From positions 1-37,461 of the forward strand of contig DVJV01000122.1 of assembly GCA_018716525.1 (NCBI GenBank): a stretch of DNA of 37,461 bases, read 5' to 3'. Shown here piece after piece: positions 29,551-37,461 of the stretch (the first letter of the stretch is position 1; each line of letters starts with the position of its first letter). Both the position numbers and the translations under genes were made by a program. The notes under the pieces are model-generated. The model had not been told where the DNA came from. It made no database searches and was given only the letters and a program-made list of their open reading frames with translations. The stretch comes from Candidatus Ventricola gallistercoris. Its GTDB lineage: Bacteria > Bacillota > Clostridia > Christensenellales > Aristaeellaceae.

Positions 29551-30423
29551 ATGAAATTTTCCGGCAGCTATGTGGCGCTGGTCACGCCGTTTCACGCGGA
29601 TGGCAGCGTCAACTTTGACAAGCTGAAGGAGCTGGTGAACTGGCAGATCACCCAGGGCACGGACGGCATTGTCGCGCTGGGCACGACCGGCGAGTCGAGC
29701 ACCATGACCCACGAGGAGGACGACGAAGTCGCCCGCTGCGTCATCGAGACGGTGAACGGGCGCATTCCTGTCATCTGCGGCGCGGGGTCTAACTGCACAA
29801 AGACGCAGCTTGAAAAGAGCCGCCGCTACTGCGAAATGGGCGCAGACGGCCTGCTGCTCATCACGCCGTACTACAACAAAGCCAACGACGAGGGCATGTA
29901 CCGCCACTTTGCGACCGTGGCCGACTCGGTGGATGCGCCCATCATCCTCTACAATGTGCCGGGGCGCACGGGCTGCTCGATCTCGCCTGCGTGCTGCGCG
30001 CGCCTGGCGGCGCACCCGAACATCGCGGGCATCAAGGAGGCCAGTGGGAACATCGGCTACACGGCGCGGATTGCGCACCTGGTCGGGGAGGACTTTTGCA
30101 TGTTCTCCGGCAACGATGACATGATCGTGCCCGTCATGAGCCTGGGCGGCTGCGGCGTGATTTCGGTGCTGGCCAACGTCTGCCCGGCGCAGACGCACGA
30201 GCTGGTCGCCTCCTTTGCCGCCGGGGATGTCGCCCATGCGCGCGCGTTGCAGCTTCGGTATCTGGATCTGATTGACGCGCTGTTTTGCGAGGTCAACCCG
30301 ATTCCGGTTAAGGAAGCGATGAACCAGCTGGGCATGGAGGTGGGCGGCTACCGCCTGCCGCTGTGCGAGATCTCCGCGGCGGGGCGGGAGCGTGTGCGCC
30401 GCGCGCTGGAGGTGCTCGCATGA
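29551..30423 (+). CDS. dapA: 4-hydroxy-tetrahydrodipicolinate synthase
   Basis: FSGSYVALVTPFHADGSVNFDKLKELVNWQITQGTDGIVALGTTGESSTM; ITPYYNKAN. Confidence 0.97.
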   Translation: MKFSGSYVALVTPFHADGSVNFDKLKELVNWQITQGTDGIVALGTTGESSTMTHEEDDEVARCVIETVNGRIPVICGAGSNCTKTQLEKSRRYCEMGADGLLLITPYYNKANDEGMYRHFATVADSVDAPIILYNVPGRTGCSISPACCARLAAHPNIAGIKEASGNIGYTARIAHLVGEDFCMFSGNDDMIVPVMSLGGCGVISVLANVCPAQTHELVASFAAGDVAHARALQLRYLDLIDALFCEVNPIPVKEAMNQLGMEVGGYRLPLCEISAAGRERVRRALEVLA

Positions 30424-31139
30424 ACATCGCGCTGATTGGCAATGGCAAGATGGGCCGGGCGATCGACGCCCTCTGCGCGCAGGATGATGCGCTGCATGTG
30501 GCGGGCTTTGTGGGCCCGGGTGCGTGCGCGTCGCTTGATGAGATGCTGGCGGTCGACGTCGCCATCGACTTTTCCTACCCGGGCAATCTCGAAGACTTGC
30601 TTGGGTGTGCGGTGCGCCGGGGCATTCCGCTGGTCATCGGCACCACGGGGCTTTCGCAGCAGCAGGAGGAGGCAATCCGCGCTGCGAGTGCGCAGATTCC
30701 CATCGTGCGGGCGAAGAATTTCTCTACCGGCGTTGCGGTGATGCGCCGCCTTTCGCGCATGGCTGCGCAGGCGCTGGGGGAGGAGTTCGACATCGAGATC
30801 GTGGAGACGCACCACAACCGCAAGGAGGATGCGCCAAGCGGAACGGCGCTTGCCCTGCTGGAGGCGGTTGATCCCGAGGAGCGCTATGCACGCGTGTATG
30901 GCCGCGAGGGGCGGCCGGGTGCGCGCGGCCACGAGATCGGCATCCACGCCGTGCGCGGCGGCACGGTGGCCGGCGAGCACAGCGTGCACTTCTTCGGCCC
31001 CATGGAGGAGATCGAGATCCGCCACCGGGCGGACAGCCGCGAGATTTTTGCCCGCGGCGCGCTGCGGGCGGCGGCGTTTGCCGTGGGGGCAGAGCCGGGG
31101 CTGTACACCGTGGACGATGTGTTGTTTGGAGGGCTGTGA
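30420..31139 (+). CDS. dapB: 4-hydroxy-tetrahydrodipicolinate reductase
   Basis: [16 protein letters not shown]... [22 protein letters not shown] overlap with dapA. Confidence 0.97.
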   Translation: MNIALIGNGKMGRAIDALCAQDDALHVAGFVGPGACASLDEMLAVDVAIDFSYPGNLEDLLGCAVRRGIPLVIGTTGLSQQQEEAIRAASAQIPIVRAKNFSTGVAVMRRLSRMAAQALGEEFDIEIVETHHNRKEDAPSGTALALLEAVDPEERYARVYGREGRPGARGHEIGIHAVRGGTVAGEHSVHFFGPMEEIEIRHRADSREIFARGALRAAAFAVGAEPGLYTVDDVLFGGL

Positions 31140-31834
31140 ATATGGACGCATTTGAGATCATCGAGGCCATCCGCTCGGCGAAGAAAAAGACGCCGGTCAA
31201 GGCGTATATCCGCTCGGGAAGGCCGCTTCAGTTTGAAAATTGCCACGTCTTCACGGGGGCGGATACGATCGTGATGGGCGATCTGAGCGATATTGCGCCG
31301 GTGCTGGAGCAAAACCGCGATGCCATCGAAGACCTTGTCATCGAAAACGACCGGCGCAACAGCGCGCTGCCGCTGCTGGATCTCACGCACGTGAACGCGC
31401 GCATTGAGCCGGGCGCCATCATCCGCGACCGCGTGGAGATCGGCGACGGTGCGGTGATCATGATGGGCGCCATCATCAACATCGGCGCGGTGATCGGCGA
31501 GGGCACGATGATCGACATGGGCGCGGTGCTCGGCGGGCGCGCCATCGTGGGCCGGAACAGCCATGTCGGCGCGGGTGCGGTGCTGGCCGGCGTCGTGGAG
31601 CCGCCCAGCGCAAAGCCCGTGACCGTGGGCGACGATGTGCTCATCGGCGCGAATGCGGTGATCATCGAGGGCGTGAGCGTGGGCGATGGCGCGGTGGTCG
31701 CGGCGGGCGCGGTGGTCACGCAGGATGTGCCGCCGCACGCGGTGGTCGCGGGTGTGCCTGCCCGCGTCATCAAGATGAAAGACAGCAAGACAGAGTCCAA
31801 AACCGCGCTGGTTGAGGCGCTCAGGGAGATGTAA
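31136..31834 (+). CDS. dapH: Tetrahydrodipicolinate N-acetyltransferase (GTG at 31136 or ATG at 31142)
   Basis: [49 protein letters not shown]; hexapeptide repeats. Confidence 0.93.
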   Translation: MNMDAFEIIEAIRSAKKKTPVKAYIRSGRPLQFENCHVFTGADTIVMGDLSDIAPVLEQNRDAIEDLVIENDRRNSALPLLDLTHVNARIEPGAIIRDRVEIGDGAVIMMGAIINIGAVIGEGTMIDMGAVLGGRAIVGRNSHVGAGAVLAGVVEPPSAKPVTVGDDVLIGANAVIIEGVSVGDGAVVAAGAVVTQDVPPHAVVAGVPARVIKMKDSKTESKTALVEALREM

Positions 31835-31878
31835 GCGGGATTGCCGGCCCGGCTGCCAGAGGGGAAGGAGAGAGTGCG

Positions 31879-33507
31879 ATGCGGCTTCGGTTGTTTTTTC
31901 CCATCCTGGCGCTTACTGCCCTGCTGGTGGGAACGGTGCTGCTGGCATCGCCGTATGCGCCTGTGGTGGGTGCGTTCAGGCCGATCGAGGAGATCTGGGC
32001 GATTGAGGATGAGCGGGTGCTGAGCGAAACCCCGCTGGTGACGGCGCTCTCCAACAACAACGTGCCGCTGGCCTACGACGCGCAGCAAAACACGTTTTAC
32101 TGCACGCTGGGGCTGAATCACGAAGGCGAGTGGCCGGATATCCACCTGACGGCGCCGGGCGCATCGGGAATCACGCTGTGCTTTACGGACGATTACACGT
32201 TTGACTCGTGCGATACGGCGATCCGGGAGGGCTATCCGTATGAGATCATGGCGTATACGGACGAGGAATATGCCTACTTTTACATCGTCTTTACCGGTTT
32301 GCCGGTGCTCAGCGTGCAGGCCCAGCAGGAGATTGGGCAGGAAGACACGCTCATAAGCGCGCAGATGAGCGCATATGGCGAGGAGCCGCTTTCCAGTTAC
32401 GGCTGGATGCATGTGCGGGGCGCCTCGACGTTTGAGGCGGCGAAATCGGGCTACCTGGTCAAGTTTTCCAAGGGCGCGGGGCATAGCAAGAAGGTCATCC
32501 AGCAAGTGCCTGGCTTTGGCATGGCCGATAACCTGGTGCTGCTGCCGCTCAACTATGACGACACCAAGATGCGCGACCGCCTCAGCTGGGATGTCTATTC
32601 GCAGCTGGCCGAAAACGTGGCGAGCTTTGGCGCTCGAAAATCGGGCTATGTGGAGCTGTTCATCGACGGGCGGTATGAAGGATTGTATTTGATGCTGGAG
32701 CCGTACGATGAAGAAGAGGAGCTGCAAAACACGGGCAGCATGCACGTGCTCACGGACAGCATTTACCGCACCGCGGTGCTCAGTTTTTCGCGCGACAGGC
32801 TCTACTGTGATCATCCGCGGCGGGGAAACACGGGCTTTGAGCTCTACTACACGCAGGAGAGTGAGGCGCACGCGTTTGACCTGCTCAATAGCTATATGGA
32901 GATGCTCTACGAGGAGGACGACGCGGTCTTTGCGCAAAAGGCGCTTGCGTGCATGGATATCGACTCCATTGTGCGCATGGAGGTGCTCGTGCAGGGCGGC
33001 GGCCTGACTGACAATCTCTACAACAACCTCTATGTATGGGCCAGCCCGAATGGAAAGGGCGTGACTTACCGTTTTGCGCCGTGGGATATGGATCTCACCT
33101 GGGGACTTAAGAAAGAAGATATTGGCGAACTGTACGAAAACTGGATGACGTTTGGCGTATTTGACCGGATGATCGCCCTTGACGTGGGCGGCATCCGCGC
33201 AAAGCTTTGCGACGCCTGGCAGACGTGGCGCAAGACGGCGTTTTCAGAGGAAGAGATCGCCAAGCGGATTGAACAGTACACGTTTGAACTCAATGAGTCC
33301 GGCGCGATGCGGCGCAATGCCGAGCGCTGGGGGCTGGAGATGTCGTATGCCGACGGCTATGAGATCATCTCCTATTGTGCGGTGCGCTTTGCGCTGCTCG
33401 ACGGGCTCTTTGCGGCCATGGCTGCGTCGCCCGAGGTGGGGAATGACTTTCTGACATCGGCCACTTTTGAGCAAAAAGCGGTGCCGATTGGCGAGTTCTC
33501 TTTGTAA
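31879..33507 (+). CDS. CotH kinase family protein with N-terminal TM/signal segment
   Basis: WMHVRGASTFEAAKSGYLVKF, NLVLLPLNYDDTKMRDRLSWDVY, YRFAPWDMDLTWG. Confidence 0.8.
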   Translation: MRLRLFFPILALTALLVGTVLLASPYAPVVGAFRPIEEIWAIEDERVLSETPLVTALSNNNVPLAYDAQQNTFYCTLGLNHEGEWPDIHLTAPGASGITLCFTDDYTFDSCDTAIREGYPYEIMAYTDEEYAYFYIVFTGLPVLSVQAQQEIGQEDTLISAQMSAYGEEPLSSYGWMHVRGASTFEAAKSGYLVKFSKGAGHSKKVIQQVPGFGMADNLVLLPLNYDDTKMRDRLSWDVYSQLAENVASFGARKSGYVELFIDGRYEGLYLMLEPYDEEEELQNTGSMHVLTDSIYRTAVLSFSRDRLYCDHPRRGNTGFELYYTQESEAHAFDLLNSYMEMLYEEDDAVFAQKALACMDIDSIVRMEVLVQGGGLTDNLYNNLYVWASPNGKGVTYRFAPWDMDLTWGLKKEDIGELYENWMTFGVFDRMIALDVGGIRAKLCDAWQTWRKTAFSEEEIAKRIEQYTFELNESGAMRRNAERWGLEMSYADGYEIISYCAVRFALLDGLFAAMAASPEVGNDFLTSATFEQKAVPIGEFSL

Positions 33508-33533
33508 AATAAGGGAAAAATGCGTTTTATTGA

Positions 33534-33562
33534 TTGACAGATCGCCCCGGAAATGGTATCAT
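33534..33562 (+). promoter_or_regulatory. Promoter of the str operon
   Basis: TTGACA (33534-33539), 17 nt, TATCAT (33557-33562). Confidence 0.8.
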
Positions 33563-33633
33563 ACTCTTGTTTGCTGTGTAGATGCTCCCCGTGGGCTTGT
33601 ACGCAGAAAACAAAGAAAGGGAGAAAATGTTCT

Positions 33634-33879
33634 ATGCATGATAGTCTCGCCGATGTGGACCGACGAGTTGTCGGAACCAAGCAGGTGCTGCGCGCGCTGG
33701 ACGAGGGCCGGGTTGCCCACGCCTATGTGGCACAGGATGCAGACCTGCTGCTGACCAAGCGCGTTGTGGACCGCTGCTATGAGATGGATATCCCCTGCAC
33801 GCAGGTGGAATCCATGGAGAAGCTCGGCCGGGCGTGCGGCATCGACGTAAAAGCGGCTGCCGCCGGTTTGCTCAAGTAA
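33634..33879 (+). CDS. L7Ae-family ribosomal protein (YbxF-like)
   Basis: VVGTKQVLRALDEGRVAHAYVAQDADLLLTKRVVDRCYEMDIPCTQVESMEKLGRACGIDVKAAAAG. Confidence 0.88.
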   Translation: MHDSLADVDRRVVGTKQVLRALDEGRVAHAYVAQDADLLLTKRVVDRCYEMDIPCTQVESMEKLGRACGIDVKAAAAGLLK

Positions 33880-33901
33880 GCGGGGTACCGGTGCGCGGTT
33901 T

Positions 33902-33931
33902 GCCGGCTGCTGTGAAGCTGCCGGCTCTTTT
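33902..33931 (+). terminator. Terminator/attenuator-like hairpin between the L7Ae-like gene and rpsL
   Basis: gccggc...gccggc followed by tcTTTT. Confidence 0.45.
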
Positions 33932-34036
33932 GGCGCGTAAGCAAAGGCGCTATGACCCCGGGTGACCGGGTTCATATAGATTCATCAGCAAGCAAGTGTT
34001 CCAGAATTTTGAAGAAGAAACATAGGAGGTGCTTCC

Positions 34037-34411
34037 ATGCCCACGATCAACCAGTTGATCCGCAACGGAAGAAAAGCGATCGCTGCCAAGCCGACCGCAC
34101 CCATCCTGCAGAAGTGCCCGCAGAAGCGCGGCGTGTGCCTGTCTGTGAAGACCACCACGCCCAAGAAGCCGAACTCTGCGCTTCGTAAAATCGCCCGTGT
34201 TCGCCTGACGAACGGCGTTGAAGGTACCTGCTACATCCCTGGCATCGGCCACAACCTGCAGGAGCACTCCGTGGTGCTCATCCGCGGCGGCCGTGTCCGT
34301 GATCTTCCTGGCGTTCGTTACCACATCATCCGCGGCGCGCTTGACGCCGCCGGTGTGGCCAAGCGTATGCAGGCCCGCTCCAAGTACGGCGCGAAGCGCC
34401 CGAAGAAGTAA
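34037..34411 (+). CDS. rpsL: 30S ribosomal protein S12
   Basis: [18 protein letters not shown]... [23 protein letters not shown]. Confidence 0.98.
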   Translation: MPTINQLIRNGRKAIAAKPTAPILQKCPQKRGVCLSVKTTTPKKPNSALRKIARVRLTNGVEGTCYIPGIGHNLQEHSVVLIRGGRVRDLPGVRYHIIRGALDAAGVAKRMQARSKYGAKRPKK

Positions 34412-34687
34412 TCTTCGGGCCGCCCGGGGGCGGTAACCAAGGAAAGTGGCGCCCTCCCAGTATCGGAGGTGTCGTCGGTCCGAGACGGGTGGCCGGTCGC
34501 GAAGCAGGGTCACGGCGGCGCGTGTTGGAACAGCGCGCCGCATACGCCTGCCGGCAGGACCGTGTGCTAGATCCATGCAAGCAGCCGCTTTTGCTGAGGC
34601 GGCGGGCTTTCGTGGCCGTTCGGGCCATGCTGCAAGAAAACAGGGGCGGCGGTTTGCTGCTCCAGACAATGTCCAGGAGGTAACCCC

Positions 34688-35158
34688 ATGCCAAGACGTG
34701 GTTTTGTACCCAAGCGTGAAGTGCTGCCGGATCCGATTTACGGCAACACCGTCGTCACCAAGCTGATCAACCAGATCATGCTCGATGGCAAGCGCGGCAT
34801 CGCGCAGTCCGTCTGCTATGAAGCGTTCTCCATGCTGGCCGAGAAGACCGGCAAGGACGCCATGGAAGTGTTCACCGCGGGCCTGCAGAACATTCTGCCC
34901 AGCCTCGAGGTGAAGGCCCGCCGCGTGGGCGGCGCGACCTATCAGGTCCCCATCGAGATCCGCCCGGAGCGCCGTCAGACCCTGGCGCTGCGCTGGTTGG
35001 TGGATTTCTCCCGCAAGCGCGGCGAGAAGACCATGGCTGAGCGCCTGTGCGCGGAGATCATCGACGCCAGCAACAACACCGGCGCGGCGGTCAAGCGCAA
35101 GGAAGAAATGCATCGTATGGCCGAGGCCAACAAGGCTTTCGCTCACTATCGCTGGTAA
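34688..35158 (+). CDS. rpsG: 30S ribosomal protein S7
   Basis: [40 protein letters not shown]. Confidence 0.98.
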   Translation: MPRRGFVPKREVLPDPIYGNTVVTKLINQIMLDGKRGIAQSVCYEAFSMLAEKTGKDAMEVFTAGLQNILPSLEVKARRVGGATYQVPIEIRPERRQTLALRWLVDFSRKRGEKTMAERLCAEIIDASNNTGAAVKRKEEMHRMAEANKAFAHYRW

Positions 35159-35217
35159 TTGCGCGGGGTGGCGCGGCCTGAATGCCGTGGCCGCTTAGAC
35201 AAGAAGGAGTATTGAAC

Positions 35218-37296
35218 ATGCCCAGAGACCATGAATTGAAGATGGTTCGCAACATCGGTATCATGGCGCATATCGATGCCGGCAAGACGACCACGACCGA
35301 GCGCATCCTGTTCTACACGGGCAGGAACCGCAAGATCGGCGAGACGCATGAAGGCACCGCGACCATGGACTGGATGGCTCAGGAGCAGGAGCGCGGCATC
35401 ACCATCACGTCTGCCGCGACGACCTGCTACTGGAAGGACTATCGTCTCAACATCATCGACACCCCCGGCCACGTCGATTTCACCGTCGAGGTCGAGCGTT
35501 CCCTGCGCGTGCTGGACGGCTCTGTCGCCGTCTTCTGCGCCAAGGGCGGCGTCGAGCCCCAGTCTGAAACCGTGTGGCGCCAGGCCGAGCACTATCAGGT
35601 GCCGCGCATGGTGTACGTCAACAAGATGGACATCATGGGCGCCAACTTCTACCGCGTGGTGGACATGCTCCACGAGCGTCTGCACGCCAATGCGCACCCG
35701 ATTCAGCTGCCGATCGGCGCGGAGAGCGATTTCCGCGGCATCATCGACCTGCTGACCATGCGCGCCGAGGTCTACTACGATGACCTGGGCAAGGATTTCC
35801 GCGATGAGGACATCCCCGCCGACATGCTCGACGACGCCAAGCTCTATCGTGAGCAGCTCATCGAGGCGCTCGCCGACGTGGACGACACCATCATGGAGAA
35901 GTTCATGGAGGGCGAGGAGCCGACCGTCGATGAGATGAAGGCTGCCATCCGCAAGGGCACCATCGAGTGCAAGTTCTTTGCCGTGCTGTGCGGCACGTCC
36001 TACCGCAACAAGGGCGTGCAGCCGATGCTCGACGCTGTGGTGGCGTACATGCCCTCTCCGCTGGATATCCCGCCGGTCAAGGGCTTCGATCCGCACACCG
36101 ATGCCGAGATCGAGCGTCCCGCCAGCGACGATGCGCCCTTCTCTGCGCTCGCCTTCAAGATCATGACTGACCCGTTCGTCGGCAAGCTGACGTTCATCCG
36201 CGTGTACTCCGGCCACATCTCTTCGGGCTCCTACGTGCTCAACTCCACCAAGGGTAAGCGTGAGCGCATCGGCCGCCTGCTGCAGATGCACGCCAACGAG
36301 CGCAAGGAGATCACCGATGTGTACACCGGTGAGATCTGCGGCGTCGTGGGCTTCAAGGACACGACCACCGGCGACACGCTGTGCGACGACAAGAACCAGA
36401 TCATTCTGGAGAAGATGGAGTTCCCGGAGCCGGTTATCCAGGTTGCCATCGAGCCCAAGACCAAGGCGGGTCAGGAGAAGATGATCCTGGCGCTGCTGCG
36501 TCTGGCCGAGGAAGACCCCACCTTCAAGACCTACACCAACCAGGAGACGGGCCAGACGATCATCGCCGGCATGGGCGAGCTCCATCTGGAGATCATCGTC
36601 GACCGTCTGCTGCGCGAGTTCAAGGTCGAGGCGACCGTCGGCGCGCCGCAGGTTGCCTACCGTGAGACCATCCGCAAGGCGGCGAAGGCCGAGGGCCGCT
36701 ATGTCCGCCAGACCGGTGGTAACGGCCAGTACGGCCACTGCTGGATCGAGATCTCCCCGGTCGAGCCGGGCGAGGGCTACTCCTTCAGCAACGACACCGT
36801 CGGCGGCTCCATCCCCAAGGAGTTCATCGCCCCGATCGATGCCGGTATCCGCGAGGCCGCCAAGAACGGCCCGCTGGGCGGCTACGAGGTTGTGGACTTC
36901 CACGTCTCCGTGTACGACGGCTCCTACCACGATGTCGACTCCTCTGAAGTGGCGTTCAAGATCGCCGGTTCCATGGCCTTCAAGGCGGCTATCGCCAAGG
37001 CGGATCCGGTGCTGCTGGAGCCGATCATGAAGGTCGATGTCACCGTGCCGGAAGACTACATGGGCGACGTTATCGGCGACCTGAACTCCCGCCGCGGCCG
37101 CATCGAGGGCATGGATCACAACGGCACCACCGAGGAGATCCACGCCATGGTGCCGCTCTCCGAGATGTTTGGTTACTCCACCGCGCTGCGTTCCCGTACG
37201 CAGGGCCGTGGCGTGTACACCATGCAGCCCGAGCACTACGAGCCGGTGCCCAAGTCCATCCAGGAGAAGGTCTGCGGCACGAAGGCTGCCAAGTAA
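35218..37296 (+). CDS. fusA: Elongation factor G
   Basis: [60 protein letters not shown]. Confidence 0.98.
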   Translation: MPRDHELKMVRNIGIMAHIDAGKTTTTERILFYTGRNRKIGETHEGTATMDWMAQEQERGITITSAATTCYWKDYRLNIIDTPGHVDFTVEVERSLRVLDGSVAVFCAKGGVEPQSETVWRQAEHYQVPRMVYVNKMDIMGANFYRVVDMLHERLHANAHPIQLPIGAESDFRGIIDLLTMRAEVYYDDLGKDFRDEDIPADMLDDAKLYREQLIEALADVDDTIMEKFMEGEEPTVDEMKAAIRKGTIECKFFAVLCGTSYRNKGVQPMLDAVVAYMPSPLDIPPVKGFDPHTDAEIERPASDDAPFSALAFKIMTDPFVGKLTFIRVYSGHISSGSYVLNSTKGKRERIGRLLQMHANERKEITDVYTGEICGVVGFKDTTTGDTLCDDKNQIILEKMEFPEPVIQVAIEPKTKAGQEKMILALLRLAEEDPTFKTYTNQETGQTIIAGMGELHLEIIVDRLLREFKVEATVGAPQVAYRETIRKAAKAEGRYVRQTGGNGQYGHCWIEISPVEPGEGYSFSNDTVGGSIPKEFIAPIDAGIREAAKNGPLGGYEVVDFHVSVYDGSYHDVDSSEVAFKIAGSMAFKAAIAKADPVLLEPIMKVDVTVPEDYMGDVIGDLNSRRGRIEGMDHNGTTEEIHAMVPLSEMFGYSTALRSRTQGRGVYTMQPEHYEPVPKSIQEKVCGTKAAK

Positions 37297-37307
37297 CAAT
37301 ATGAATT

Positions 37308-37348
37308 GCGGGGGATTCCCGCGCGTTTGCCGCGCGGGAACCCGCTTT
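37308..37348 (+). other. Long fusA-tuf intergenic hairpin followed by a short T-run
   Basis: gcggg..ttcccgcgcg-tttgc-cgcgcgggaa-cccgcTTT. Confidence 0.6.
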
Positions 37349-37391
37349 CAAATTCAGTCTGCCGGGATGACCGGCACATGGAGGAACAGTT

Positions 37392-37461
37392 ATGGCGAAG
37401 CAAAAGTTTGAGCGCAACAAGCCTCACGTAAACATCGGAACGATCGGCCACGTTGACCACG
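37392..37461 (+). CDS. tuf: Elongation factor Tu (5' end only; truncated by the window)
   Basis: [32 protein letters not shown]. Confidence 0.96.
   Translation, partial: MAKQKFERNKPHVNIGTIGHVDH

Noticed and set aside
33569-33633. Possible kink-turn in the leader of the L7Ae-like gene (autoregulation)
   Set aside because: No clear C-stem / 3-nt bulge / tandem G-A arrangement could be read by eye; would need a covariance model.
35146-37299. 717-aa minus-strand ORF opposite fusA
   Set aside because: Exact antisense of fusA with biased composition (many His/Asp/Leu/Val); codon-bias artefact.

Overview
High-GC, Clostridia-like bacterial chromosomal window, almost entirely transcribed on the + strand. 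It contains: (i) a complete S10-spc-alpha ribosomal superoperon (rpsJ to rplQ, about 0.65-16.6 kb) with secY, adk, map, a KOW-domain protein, infA and rpmJ; (ii) a divergent GMP-synthase-like gene that appears to have lost the glutamine-amidotransferase catalytic residues; (iii) a compact array of modular palindromic repeats (18.19-18.62 kb), with a second copy of part of it at the left edge of the window; (iv) an ATP-grasp / radical SAM coupled gene pair, a DUF1015-family gene and an aldose-1-epimerase-like gene; (v) a purine cluster purE-purM-purN-[GNAT]-purH-purD; (vi) dapA-dapB-dapH plus a CotH-family kinase gene; and (vii) the str operon (L7Ae/YbxF-like, rpsL, rpsG, fusA, start of tuf) with its own consensus promoter. 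Most of the window is ordinary housekeeping sequence. The items most worth a second look are the degenerate GuaA paralogue, the modular repeats (whose stems show compensatory changes between copies), and several structured intergenic leaders (rplQ, rpsL-rpsG, rpsJ, purD-dapA). Product names come from reading the protein sequences and recalling family motifs. No database search or folding program was run.
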